NCBI GenBank assembly: GCA_016716185.1
Contig: JADJWV010000002.1
Location: forward strand, 406,001-470,000
Reading direction: 5' to 3'
Length of the DNA stretch: 64,000 bases
Source of the DNA: Saprospiraceae bacterium
GTDB taxonomy: Bacteria; Bacteroidota; Bacteroidia; Chitinophagales; Saprospiraceae
The notes below the pieces were generated by a model, which worked only from the letters and a program-made list of their open reading frames with translations, had not been told where the DNA came from and ran no database searches. Shown in pieces: positions 15,876 to 25,333 of the stretch. The translations under genes and the position numbers were made by a program. The first letter of the stretch is position 1. The number at the start of each line of letters is the position of its first letter.

Positions 15876-17432
15876 TCAAACCAACTCCTTCCTCAATCTC
15901 GCCACCGGGATGTTCAACTGTTCGCGGTATTTGGCGATGGTACGGCGAGCGATATTGTAACCCCTTTTGTTTAACATGGATTTTAATTTCTCATCGCTGA
16001 GGGGTTTGTTTTTACTTTCGTTTTGGACGAGATCGGATAATATTTTTTTAACTTCAAGGGTGGAAACTTCATCGCCTTCTTCGTTCTGCATGGATTCAGA
16101 GAAAAAATCCTTCAGGCGTTTGGTTCCAAATTCTGTTTGTACAAACTTGCTGTTGGCTACGCGGGAAACTGTTGAAATATCCAGGTCGGTAATTTCAGCA
16201 ATGTCTTTCAGGATCATGGGTTTTATTTTTTTCTGGTCACCAGTCAGAAAATATTCCTGCTGATATTGCATGATGGAATACATCGTTCTGTATAATGTAT
16301 CCTGTCTTTGTTTGATCGCATCAATAAACCACTTTGCACCTTCAATTTTTTGCTTAATGAAGAGAATTGCTTCTTTTTCTTTCTTTGAATTGAGCCCTGC
16401 TTTTTTATTGTCTTTGTAGTGACGCAACATATCGAGATATTGATCATTGATCCTTAAATCGGGCGCATTCCGGCTATTCAAGCTAAGCTCCAGTTCACCA
16501 TCGCGGTTGACAATGGTAAAATCCGGCACAATGATGTGGCCGGCTACTGAGCCCGTATTGAGTTGATCGACATAACCGGAGGAGGGCTTGGGATTGAGTT
16601 TCAGAATTTCATCGATTGCCACTTTCAATTGGGCCTCTGTAAGATTAAGCACTCTTTGGAGTTTGGTATAGTGCTTTTTGGTGAATTCGTCAAAATGACG
16701 TTCGAGTATAAATTCGGTAAGACGAAGAATCTTTAACTGGCTACGATTGCTGGTGAGCTTCATTTTAGCCCGGATCTGAATAAGCAAACACTCCTGTAGC
16801 GAACGGGCACCTACACCGGGTGGATCAAATGCCTGGATTTTTAACAGGATATTCAGGATCTCCTTTTCTGAACAAACCAGGTTTTGCGAAAACAAAAGGT
16901 CATCAATGATAGCCGACGGTTCCCTGCGCAGATAGCCGTCGTCGTCAATGCTACCTACGATCTGAAGCGCTATTTTATAATGATCCTCATTTTTAAGTTT
17001 GAGCAGGCCGATTTGTTTGCGCAAGTGATCGTGAAATGTGTTTTCAACCGCTATGGGTACCGATTTGGATTCCTCTTCCGGCATTCCATAATCGTCAGAT
17101 TTATATTTATAGGAAGCGGTATCATCGTCCATGTAATTGTTGAGGTAATCGTCAAAGCTGTCGCTGTTGATGAGATCATCCTGGCTTTCCTGCTGATAAA
17201 TTTCTGTTTCGCCGATTTCAAATTCGTCTGCACTATCGTGTTCCTGGTTGTCAATGCTGTTGTCTGAAATCTCATCGCGTTCGTTGCCTTCTTCGAGGGC
17301 CGGGTTTGATTCCAGTTCTTCCTGAATGCGTTGATCAAGGATAGCTGTTGGAATTTGCAACAATTTCATGAGCTGAATTTGTTGCGGAGATAGTTTCTGT
17401 AGAAGGCTTTGACTGAGTTGCTGTTTAATCAT
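15876..17432 (-). CDS. rpoN: RNA polymerase sigma-54 factor RpoN
   Basis: A 518-aa protein. Region I is the glutamine/leucine-rich N-terminus MIKQQLSQSLLQKLSPQQIQ, which contacts bacterial enhancer-binding proteins; an acidic region II follows (about 50-115, many D/E); the core-binding domain spans about 130-330; and the C-terminus holds the RpoN box ARRTIAKYREQLNIP (near 500-514) that reads the -24 promoter element. The frame is open 16 codons further upstream, but region I begins at the chosen ATG. It should direct transcription of sigma-54 promoters; none was identified in this window. Confidence 0.95.
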   Translation of the reverse strand: MIKQQLSQSLLQKLSPQQIQLMKLLQIPTAILDQRIQEELESNPALEEGNERDEISDNSIDNQEHDSADEFEIGETEIYQQESQDDLINSDSFDDYLNNYMDDDTASYKYKSDDYGMPEEESKSVPIAVENTFHDHLRKQIGLLKLKNEDHYKIALQIVGSIDDDGYLRREPSAIIDDLLFSQNLVCSEKEILNILLKIQAFDPPGVGARSLQECLLIQIRAKMKLTSNRSQLKILRLTEFILERHFDEFTKKHYTKLQRVLNLTEAQLKVAIDEILKLNPKPSSGYVDQLNTGSVAGHIIVPDFTIVNRDGELELSLNSRNAPDLRINDQYLDMLRHYKDNKKAGLNSKKEKEAILFIKQKIEGAKWFIDAIKQRQDTLYRTMYSIMQYQQEYFLTGDQKKIKPMILKDIAEITDLDISTVSRVANSKFVQTEFGTKRLKDFFSESMQNEEGDEVSTLEVKKILSDLVQNESKNKPLSDEKLKSMLNKRGYNIARRTIAKYREQLNIPVARLRKELV

Positions 17433-17540
17433 ATCTTGCTTGTAAAACAAAGGGAAAATGCCATTAGTTCGAATTTTCAAGACTTCCTTCGCTCAGACGC
17501 TCTTCGGGAAGGGTGGCGGAATCTTCGTAACATTGCAAGG

Positions 17541-17548
17541 CAAATGTA
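17541..17548 (-). promoter_or_regulatory. -7 element upstream of rpoN
   Basis: TACATTTG on the minus strand matches TAnnTTTG, about 109 bp upstream of the rpoN ATG. No well-spaced -33 element. Confidence 0.4.
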
Positions 17549-17595
17549 GACAAAATCCAAACATATTATAATAATATTTAATATATAATTTAGAT

Positions 17596-19386
17596 ATGAA
17601 ACATATAGCTGCACGAATTACGGCCCTCAGAGCAATCATGGCAAGCCATAAGGCAGATGCCTATATAGTACCCACAGCCGACCCACACCAGAGTGAATAT
17701 GTGCCTGATCGATGGTCGCATCGCCAATGGATCTCCGGATTCAATGGCTCTGCGGCAACGGTAATTGTGACCGGAAAACATGCCGGACTCTGGACGGATT
17801 CCCGTTATTTTTTACAGGCGGAACAGGAACTCGCTGGAACAGGCATTGAGCTGCATAAATTGAAAGTTCAAACACAAGCCGAATATGTCGAATGGCTTTG
17901 CAATCAGATGAAACCGGGACAAACGGTAGCTTGCGATTTTTGGTGTTTTTCTTATGCCCAGATCCGGACTTTTGACCGCATGTTTTCGGAAAATGGGATT
18001 GTACTCAAGGATACCGGTGACCTTATCGAGGGAATTTGGGAAGATCGGCCAGAGATTGGAATGAACCCCATTTATGATTGGACTTTAAAATTTGCAGGAA
18101 CGAAAAGAGAAGAAAAACTTAAAAAACTTAAAGCCGCTCTAAAAGAAAGGAAATCAGATTATATCGTTTTGTCGGCACTTGACGAAATAGCCTGGCTATT
18201 GAACCTGCGTGGCAGTGATGTACGATGCAACCCGGTATTTGTGGCGTATCTGGTTGTTTCAAAAAATTCTGCAGATCTTTTTATTCCTGATAAAAAACTG
18301 GATTCCAAACTTGAATTAAAAATTAAAGAAGCAGGTGTACAAGTCAAGCATTACAATGAAATAGCGACATACCTGGCGAACATACCAGAAGATTCCAAAA
18401 TTCAGATAGATCCTTCGAGTCTGAATGCAAAACTATGCCTGAAGCTGAACCCAAAATCCATAAAAGAAGACTCGAGTCCGGTGATGCTGATGAAAGCCTG
18501 TAAATCTCCTGCCGAACAAAATCACATCAGAGAAGTGATGGAAAAAGACGGAGTGGCTTTATTGCGGGCTTTCATGTGGTTGGAAAAAGCGCTGAAAAGA
18601 AAAAAAGCGGTCACCGAATACGATTTTGCGATGCAAATCGCTCATTTTAGGTCACAACAGTCGCATTATGTCGGTGAAAGTTTTGATGCCATCGTTGGTT
18701 ACAATGCCAATGGGGCCATCATCCATTACAAACCCAGTCCTCAAACAGCCTCCCGGATTAAACCCAAGGGTATTCTGCTTGTAGATAGTGGAGGCCAGTA
18801 TCTGGATGGAACCACCGATATTACCAGAACGATCGCTTTAAGCAAACCCGGTATCGAATTCAAAAAGCATTATACAGCTGTGCTGATGGGTCATATTGCA
18901 CTGGCAGATACGGTATTTCCGGAAGGCACCAAAGGGATTCAATTGGATGTATTGGCGCGTCAGCATCTTTGGAAAATGGGACTGAATTATGCCCACGGTA
19001 CCGGACACGGAGTGGGTTATTTTATGAATGTCCACGAACCTCCGCAGGGATTTGTAAGTGCCTGGAACCAGCGCGGCCAAACGGGTATGCTCGAAGGCAT
19101 GCTCACGTCGAATGAACCGGGATTTTACAAGGAAGGACATTATGGCATACGCATTGAAAATCTCGTTTTGAATGTGGCCCATTCAAAACAGAATGAACAG
19201 CGATTTCTGCAATTTGAAACGGTCACCTTATTTCCGATTGACACCCATTTGATTCACATGCCCTTGATGAACCGGCAGTGCGTCAGCTGGCTGAATGCCT
19301 ACCACAAAGAAGTTTACAAGCGTTTGGCGCCACACCTGGATGCTGCGGAGAAAAAGTGGCTGAAAGGGAAGTGTAAGGAGATTTAG
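17596..19386 (+). CDS. Xaa-Pro aminopeptidase (M24B)
   Basis: A 596-aa cytoplasmic aminopeptidase P. Two creatinase-like N-terminal domains (about 5-300) precede the pita-bread M24 domain. Metal ligands are visible: D397 and D408 in VDSGGQYLDGTTDITRT, H471 in GTGHGVGYFMNVHEPP, and the glutamates in SNEPGFYKEGHYGIRIEN (about 510-527). It should remove N-terminal residues preceding proline, using two Mn2+ or Zn2+. Length matches the long eukaryote-like APP form common in Bacteroidota. It is divergent from rpoN and followed by repeats. Confidence 0.95.
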   Translation: MKHIAARITALRAIMASHKADAYIVPTADPHQSEYVPDRWSHRQWISGFNGSAATVIVTGKHAGLWTDSRYFLQAEQELAGTGIELHKLKVQTQAEYVEWLCNQMKPGQTVACDFWCFSYAQIRTFDRMFSENGIVLKDTGDLIEGIWEDRPEIGMNPIYDWTLKFAGTKREEKLKKLKAALKERKSDYIVLSALDEIAWLLNLRGSDVRCNPVFVAYLVVSKNSADLFIPDKKLDSKLELKIKEAGVQVKHYNEIATYLANIPEDSKIQIDPSSLNAKLCLKLNPKSIKEDSSPVMLMKACKSPAEQNHIREVMEKDGVALLRAFMWLEKALKRKKAVTEYDFAMQIAHFRSQQSHYVGESFDAIVGYNANGAIIHYKPSPQTASRIKPKGILLVDSGGQYLDGTTDITRTIALSKPGIEFKKHYTAVLMGHIALADTVFPEGTKGIQLDVLARQHLWKMGLNYAHGTGHGVGYFMNVHEPPQGFVSAWNQRGQTGMLEGMLTSNEPGFYKEGHYGIRIENLVLNVAHSKQNEQRFLQFETVTLFPIDTHLIHMPLMNRQCVSWLNAYHKEVYKRLAPHLDAAEKKWLKGKCKEI

Positions 19387-19578
19387 GGGAGCTTGAAAGG
19401 GGAGAGCCTGAAGCTTAAAGCTCAAAGCCGAAAGCTTTATTTTGGTGAAGGGGAAAAGGCTTATGGGTGGCATGGAAAAGGGGGAGAACTTGGTTCAGTT
19501 ATAGTTTTCGTTTTCAATGCTAAAGCAAAAATTTGATTTCAAACCCAAACGGGAATTATATCAGAAAAGGGATTTGGA

Positions 19579-20757
19579 GCCCCGTTAGGGGCGGAATCTA
19601 CGTATCAAAAAAGTACGAACCGAGATCACAGGCCCCATCGGGGCGGCATCTTTTTACGGAAACACTTTCGTGCCGCAATCAACATCTCAAAGGGGTTTCA
19701 TTCTTGCATGAGAATAATAATTGTTGCATAAAATCATCGAAACGAAATACACTACCCGATATCGAAATGATAACAGTACCCAAATTTAGAGCCCCGTTAG
19801 GGGCGAAATCTTCATAGCAAAAAGTACGAACCGAGATCACAGACCCCATCGGGGCGGCATCTTTTTACGGAAACACTTTCGTGCCGCAATCAACATCTCA
19901 AAGGGGTTTCATTCTTGCATGAGAATAATAATTGTTGCATAAAATCATCGAAACGAAATACACTACCCGATATCGAAATGATATCAGTACCCAAATTTAA
20001 AGCCCCGTTAGGGGCGAAATCTTCATAGCAAAAAGTACGAACCGAGATCACAAGCCCCATCGGGGCGGCATCTTTTTACGGAAACACTTTCGTGCCGGAA
20101 TCAACATCTCAAAGGGGTTTCATTCTTGCATGAGAATAATAATTGTTGCATAAAATCATCGAAACGAAATACACTAACCGATATCGAAATGATAACAGTA
20201 CCCAAATTTAAAGCCCCGTTAGGGGCGAAATCTTCATAGCAAAAAGTACGAACCGAGATCACAGGCCCCATCGGGGCGGCATCTTTTTACGGAAACACTT
20301 TCGTGCCGCAATCAACATCTCAAAGGGGTTTCATTCTTGCATGAGAATAATAATTGTTGCATAAAATCATCGAAACGAAATACACTACCCGATATCGAAA
20401 TGATATCAGTACCCAAATTTAAAGCCCCGTTAGGGGCGAAATCTTCATAGCAAAAAGTACGAACCGAGATCACAGGTCCCATCGGGGCGGCATCTTTTTA
20501 CGGAAACACGTTCGAGCCGGAATCAACATCTCAAAGGGGTTTCATTCTTGCATGAGAATAATAATTGTTGCATAAAATCATCGAAACGAAATACACTAAC
20601 CGATATCGAAATGATAACAGTACCCAAATTTAAAGCCCCGTTAGGGGCGAAATCTTCATAGCAAAAATTACGAACCGAGATCACAAGCCCCGTCGGGGTG
20701 ACATCTGAACACGGAAACATATTGGTGTCGGGATCACAACCTCTCACGGGGTGTTAT
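19579..20757. repeat. Tandem 211-bp satellite array, about 5.6 copies
   Basis: Copies begin at GCCCCGTTAGGGGC at 19579, 19791, 20002, 20213, 20424 and 20635, so the period is 211 bp (212 once). Each copy has two GC hairpins (GCCCC-GTTA-GGGGC and GCCCC-ATC-GGGGC) about 60 bp apart, and the last copy decays after about 120 bp. Diagnostic bases alternate: copies 2 and 4 share GTGCCGCAATC / ACTACCCG / GATATCAG, while copies 3 and 5 share GCCGGAATC / ACTAACCG / GATAACAG, so the array has a 422-bp higher-order unit. ORFs inside are artefacts. Short AT-rich flanks (19387-19578, 20758-20948) hold no gene. Confidence 0.95.
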
Positions 20758-20948
20758 CCGGGATTGTGCCATAAGTACGCAACAAGAATTTTAGAATTTG
20801 CAAAGCACATCAATCATCCCGGAATGGACATGAACGTTGCCTTAAGCCTTCAGCCCTTCAGCCTTTTCTCCTCTCCCCCCACATTTCTCGTTCCGGACTT
20901 TGCTTAAAACCACAAATTCCCTTTTCTTTGTGCCCATAATAAAACGAC

Positions 20949-21074
20949 ATGGAAATTAATGAACTTAAGAAAGGCAGCAAAGGCAGATGTTTCGTGTTCT
21001 TCCTCTTATTTATATTCCTGTTCTGCCTGATGTGTGTGTACATCTACAATCAGAACTTCAAGCTGGATTTTTAG
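20949..21074 (+). CDS. Tiny single-pass membrane protein (41 aa)
   Basis: ATG at 20949, stop TAG at 21072-21074. The product begins MEINELKKGSKGRC and continues into a 20-residue hydrophobic segment (FVFFLLFIFLFCLMCVYIY) with the tail NQNFKLDF, i.e. a positively charged cytoplasmic N-terminus and one membrane helix. It ends 6 bp before the convergent DUF2007 gene. The coherent membrane topology favours a real gene, but no family is recognised. Confidence 0.5.
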   Translation: MEINELKKGSKGRCFVFFLLFIFLFCLMCVYIYNQNFKLDF

Positions 21075-21080
21075 ACCCGC

Positions 21081-21278
21081 TTAATCCTCCTCGTTCTCGA
21101 AGAGCAGGATGCTTGCAATCTCGTATTGGCCTTCTTTAACATAGAGGTCAGCTGCCAGTGTATTTCTCATCGATTTACTTTCAACGACAGCGTCGATCCC
21201 ATTTTTCAAGAGCAATACCTTTTTAATTTCAGCTTTGTAGGAGTCTGCTAAGGACATGATTTTTTTCCAACCGTTCAT
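21081..21278 (-). CDS. DUF2007-like putative signal-transducing protein
   Basis: A 65-aa protein starting MNGWKKIMSLADSYKAEI. The pattern SYKAEIKKVLLLKNGIDAVV followed by a beta strand (AADLYVKEGQYEIASILL) matches the small DUF2007 fold (alpha-beta, GlnB-like half) that Bacteroidota carry in several copies. The start at 21278 is favoured because a -7 element lies 21 bp upstream. Function in the family is not established. Confidence 0.7.
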   Translation of the reverse strand: MNGWKKIMSLADSYKAEIKKVLLLKNGIDAVVESKSMRNTLAADLYVKEGQYEIASILLFENEED

Positions 21279-21298
21279 AGTCGAGAGTTTTAGTAGAA

Positions 21299-21306
21299 CA
21301 AATTTA
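21299..21306 (-). promoter_or_regulatory. -7 element of the DUF2007 gene
   Basis: TAAATTTG on the minus strand is a perfect TAnnTTTG, giving a leader of about 15 nt to the ATG at 21278. The remaining AT-rich sequence to 21558 shows no gene. Confidence 0.5.
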
Positions 21307-21558
21307 TATATGTTTTTTTGTTAATATGTAATACTTAATACATTTTTTTTAAAAAAACTCTATTTTTCAGTGTTTTCCTCTACTTTTTTACTGGTTTTAG
21401 GATAATTTTTATACATATTTTTATTTTTATTGTGTAATTATTTGATTTAAGGGGTATAATTTTTCCGGAGAGGCCCTTCAGGCCCACTTTCCCGAATTCA
21501 AAAATTCAGCTGATTTTTCGATATTTACATATTCAATTACTTCTTCTAATTTGCCTTC

Positions 21559-24500
21559 ATGATTCCATTTCGTATCATCACCACCCATTTTATTTTTATT
21601 CTTTTCGTTTTTTTTTCTGGCTATGCCCAGTCGGGACAACTTTGGGAAGAGTACAGGCTTTCACAATCGTCCAATAGCCAATATCCCGAATACACTTTAC
21701 TAAAATCCGTGATACCGGGAGTAGCTGCTTCACTTGCTCCCCATCCGGTTCAAAAAGCAGTTTATTTGGAATTGGATGCAGCGAACATCGCCTCACTTTT
21801 GAAAGAAGCTCCGATGCGCTTTTCCATGTTCGTAACCGATGCCGATGGACGGGTACATCCATTGCAATTGATACGTCAGGATTTGTTTGATGAAGAATCT
21901 AAATTGCTCACTGCAGATGGGGCCTCTCCGGTAAGTCTTCATACGGATGGTTTGTTTTACAGAGGTGTAGTAGATGGTGCCGAAGGCTCTTTTGCAGCCC
22001 TGAGTTTTTTTGCAGGTGAAGTGGCAGGTGTCATTGCACTCCCCAAAACGGGAAACCTGGTGATCGGTAAGCTCGTTCAGGAATCTGCTTCCGAATCCAA
22101 TACAGGATTGCACGTCCTTTATGCCGATAGGGATTTAACCGTCAAACCGGATTTTCATTGCGGAACGGCTGAGGAAGGTGTTTCAATGGCTGCAGCCGCT
22201 CCTGACTCCATTTACGCGGACCGCTGCAAAACCGTGAAGATTTTTTTGGAATGCGACTATAAACTGTATCAGGATAAGGGCAGAAATGTAACCAATGTCA
22301 GAAATTATGTAAGCTCTCTTTTTAATGTCGTCAAAACGCTCTACTACAACGACGGGGTGAATATTGAAATATCCGATATCATGGTATGGAATGCTCAGGA
22401 TCCGTTTTTGCATACCGATCTGGCTTCCATTTTATACCATTACTCCAATTACCGAAGGAATAATTTTAATGGAAACCTCGCGCAACTGGTGACCACCTTC
22501 GCACCGCAACAGCAAGGTGGCATTGCTTTTCTGGGCACTTTATGTCAGTCCTATAATGGTTCTTCGGGGCCGCATTCATTTGCCTATATCTACAATTCAT
22601 TCAGCCAGCTGCCGGCCTATTCGTGGAGTGTTGAGGTCATGGCGCATGAGTTGGGACATAACTTTGGTTCACCGCATACGCATGCCTGCTTCTGGGGCCC
22701 CAACAGAAATCAGGTCATCGATAACTGTCAGCCTCCGGAAAACAACGGTTGTTCTTCAGGCCCTCCTCCGAATGGCGGTGGAACCATCATGAGTTATTGT
22801 CATCTCACGGGTTATGGAATCAATTTCAGCAAAGGATTTGGTGCGGAACCGGGTGAAGTGATCCGGATCGCTGCACAAACCAGATCTTGTGTTGCTGCAA
22901 GTTTTACACCCGTGATAACTCCAACGATCGCTGGTCCATATTTCGAAGATGATGTCATTCAGTTAAAAGCCAGGCCTTCCAATGCCCAATACGAATACGA
23001 TTGGTTTCACTACGATTATTTAATGTCCACTCCGAAAGATTCGGTTTTGACGGTGAAGTACAGCGGTATTTACAAAGCAGCGATTTCAAATAAGTGTACG
23101 GAATACTCAGCCAGCGATTCGCTTGAAATTTCAGATTTTCTGGTCAACCTCGGCTGTCCGGTGATGAAGGGTGAAAGAGACTCGGTACAGGTCGGTTTGA
23201 ATATGGTTGCCGATTTTGGAACGCGAAGAGACAGCCTCCTGGTTCCCGATAGTTTATATGCGAAGGTTCCGTCATGGGCCCGCGATGTATTGGTGGTCCT
23301 CGATATGACGGTGCGTCCGATGGGAACTTCGTGGACCCGCGATGTCACCGCTGCGTATAATGGTCCGGTACATACGGCGATCGCCAATACGCGTTTCAAT
23401 CCCAATGCCGTTGAACCTGCGGGATTTCAGGGCGTGAAAACCTATTCCAGGATTTTGGGAAATTTTAATCCTGCGGGAACCTGGCATTTCATCACCAACG
23501 ACAACAGACCCGATGCAGGTGTTGATGGCACGGTTGATTTTAGTATTAAAATCCAATGGAGGCGCAGCGATTCCATACCTCCGTGTGAAAGACCTTTGTG
23601 CGAAGGGCAAACACTGACCTTAGACCCCGGAATAAGGAATGGAAAATACAAATGGTCGACCGGCGACACGACGCGGCAATTGACGGTTCGCGATACGGGA
23701 TTTTATAGTCTGGAAGTAAGTCGCGGGAATAAAAAGAGTAAGGGATCCGTCCGGTTTTATCATTATCCGGCAAATTACAATCAGACGGTTTCCATTTGTG
23801 ATGGCGACAGTTTAATCGTAGGTAAAAAGACGTATTCCATTTCGGGTAACTACATCGACACCTTGATGTCCGGCAACGGATGCGATAGCATTCTCTCCAC
23901 GGAACTGATCCTCCGGCCCAATGCATTCAGCCAGGAAAATCTGTATCTGTGTTATGCAGACAGTTTCATGAATTTATCCTACACCACCGATGCCATCGAA
24001 CGCTTTCATTTTACAGCTGCCAATGGATGCGACAGTACACATGAAGTGAACATCCGGGTCAATCCGCCACTCAACTTACAAACGTTCGTTAGTCCCGATT
24101 GTCCGGAGAAAGGCGGGCAAATTGAAGCCATAGCCTCCGGTGGAAGTGGAATGTTCTACAATTATCGCTGGTCGGATGGAAAGGAAACGGCCATCAATAC
24201 AGCGCTGCCAAGCGGAAAGTACGAAGTGGAAGCCACCGATTCAGCCGGATGTACAATTCGTAAAGAAGTAGAATTGATCAATCTGGATTCGGTAAAAGTC
24301 GTCCCTTTGATTTTTGACGTGGATTGTTTTGGAGATCAAAACGGAAGAATCTTTTTGGATTTTACATCGGGCACTGCGCCCTTTACGGTTTTTTGGAACA
24401 CCGGTGCCAATACCAAAGACCTGTTGGATGTAAGTGCCGGTATCTACACGGCCTTCGTGCGCGATGCAAATGCATGTCAATCGATACACATACTGGAAGT

Positions 24501-24999
24501 GAAATCTCCTGAATTGTTGTTTGTGCAAGTGGATGTAAAAGGGAGTACCGGCAACGATGGAAGCGCCAAGGCAGAAGTGACCGGCGGTACCAGACCTTAT
24601 ACCTATTTGTGGAGCAATGGCGAGAGAGTTTCTGAGATTTTTAATCTCGCACCGGGTCCTTATAAAGTATGGATTGACGACAGCAAAGGATGTAAAACTT
24701 TATCTGAGTTTGAAGTACCCCGGGTGACTGGTGTTGGAGATCCAATCCATTCAAACGAAGAAATAAGTATTTATCCCAATCCGGCAAAGGATCGTTTGCG
24801 CATTGAAGTGAAAGGGATCGTTGTGCAAGATTGGTCCATCATCGATCTCCATGGACGAAAAATAATTTCGGGTACATGGCCATCAAATGAAGACGTTCAC
24901 ATCATCAGCGTCGAAAAATTGTTGCAGGGAATTTATAGTTTGGAATTAAGGGATGCAAGCGGCAAAATATTCTATAAGAAAATGGCTATGGGTAAATAA
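21559..24999 (+). CDS. Secreted reprolysin-like zinc metalloprotease with T9SS type A sorting domain
   Basis: A 1146-aa protein. Signal peptide at 1-24 (FIFILFVFFSGYAQ). Propeptide-like region to about 200, then an M12B/M43-like catalytic domain with HELGHNFGSPH (H363, E364, H367, H373) binding zinc and a downstream MSY Met-turn (GTIMSYCHLTG). A beta-sandwich similar to the proprotein-convertase P domain follows (about 530-670, ending FSIKIQW), then SprB-like repeats (WSDGKE..., WNTGANT..., WSNGERV..., each with GxYxxxxxDxxxC) at about 840-1045, and a T9SS type A C-terminal domain (ISIYPNPAKDRLRIEV to YKKMAMGK, about 1068-1146). Expected to be exported, cleaved at the tail and anchored or released outside the cell, where it degrades proteins. 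Confidence 0.92.
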   Translation: MIPFRIITTHFIFILFVFFSGYAQSGQLWEEYRLSQSSNSQYPEYTLLKSVIPGVAASLAPHPVQKAVYLELDAANIASLLKEAPMRFSMFVTDADGRVHPLQLIRQDLFDEESKLLTADGASPVSLHTDGLFYRGVVDGAEGSFAALSFFAGEVAGVIALPKTGNLVIGKLVQESASESNTGLHVLYADRDLTVKPDFHCGTAEEGVSMAAAAPDSIYADRCKTVKIFLECDYKLYQDKGRNVTNVRNYVSSLFNVVKTLYYNDGVNIEISDIMVWNAQDPFLHTDLASILYHYSNYRRNNFNGNLAQLVTTFAPQQQGGIAFLGTLCQSYNGSSGPHSFAYIYNSFSQLPAYSWSVEVMAHELGHNFGSPHTHACFWGPNRNQVIDNCQPPENNGCSSGPPPNGGGTIMSYCHLTGYGINFSKGFGAEPGEVIRIAAQTRSCVAASFTPVITPTIAGPYFEDDVIQLKARPSNAQYEYDWFHYDYLMSTPKDSVLTVKYSGIYKAAISNKCTEYSASDSLEISDFLVNLGCPVMKGERDSVQVGLNMVADFGTRRDSLLVPDSLYAKVPSWARDVLVVLDMTVRPMGTSWTRDVTAAYNGPVHTAIANTRFNPNAVEPAGFQGVKTYSRILGNFNPAGTWHFITNDNRPDAGVDGTVDFSIKIQWRRSDSIPPCERPLCEGQTLTLDPGIRNGKYKWSTGDTTRQLTVRDTGFYSLEVSRGNKKSKGSVRFYHYPANYNQTVSICDGDSLIVGKKTYSISGNYIDTLMSGNGCDSILSTELILRPNAFSQENLYLCYADSFMNLSYTTDAIERFHFTAANGCDSTHEVNIRVNPPLNLQTFVSPDCPEKGGQIEAIASGGSGMFYNYRWSDGKETAINTALPSGKYEVEATDSAGCTIRKEVELINLDSVKVVPLIFDVDCFGDQNGRIFLDFTSGTAPFTVFWNTGANTKDLLDVSAGIYTAFVRDANACQSIHILEVKSPELLFVQVDVKGSTGNDGSAKAEVTGGTRPYTYLWSNGERVSEIFNLAPGPYKVWIDDSKGCKTLSEFEVPRVTGVGDPIHSNEEISIYPNPAKDRLRIEVKGIVVQDWSIIDLHGRKIISGTWPSNEDVHIISVEKLLQGIYSLELRDASGKIFYKKMAMGK

Positions 25000-25022
25000 T
25001 TTTCGAAAATTTTTTTTTTAAA
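25000..25022 (+). terminator. AT-rich hairpin with T tract after the metalloprotease gene
   Basis: AATTTTCGAAAATT palindrome (25000-25013) followed directly by a run of T. The stem is weak, so confidence is low. Confidence 0.35.
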
Positions 25023-25119
25023 AGGTATAGTGCATTCTATGCTTTGAACGATTACCGGGTGATAGAAATTTTCGCTACAATCCGTAAAGTTAAAGTCTAA
25101 AAATAATCAAATTTGAATG

Positions 25120-25210
25120 CAGTGATCGGCTCAGAAGAGTATGCATCCCGTTCATAATGATTTTTTTTATGAAATGAATGGAATGCATCGGGATCCTCTT
25201 CAGTGATCGG
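25120..25210. repeat. Imperfect hairpin flanked by a 10-bp direct repeat
   Basis: CAGTGATCGG occurs at 25120-25129 and again at 25201-25210. Between them ATGCATCCCGTTCAT (25141-25155) pairs with 25174-25188 at 13 of 15 positions, and GAAGAG (25134-25139) pairs with CTCTTC (25196-25201) outside it. The layout (direct repeats around an inverted repeat, no ORF) resembles a tiny MITE-like remnant or a structured RNA leader. The rest of the 334-bp gap before 25334 holds nothing recognised. Confidence 0.5.
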
Positions 25211-25333
25211 ACCTGCCCGCAACAGACAAGCAAGCTCGGTATCCGATGTGAAAATGGAATTTAGAATTCAATCCCGCCACGCTTCAAAACAGCCTACATT
25301 TGATCTCATAAACATACAGCATCTTCCACACAA

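Noticed and set aside
19533..20747. ORFs of 75-94 codons inside the 211-bp array on both strands
   Set aside because: They arise from the tandem repeat and change with copy variants; no start signal or family.
19579..20757. Possible CRISPR or integron array
   Set aside because: The 211-bp units are near identical along their whole length, without unique spacers or attC-like variation.
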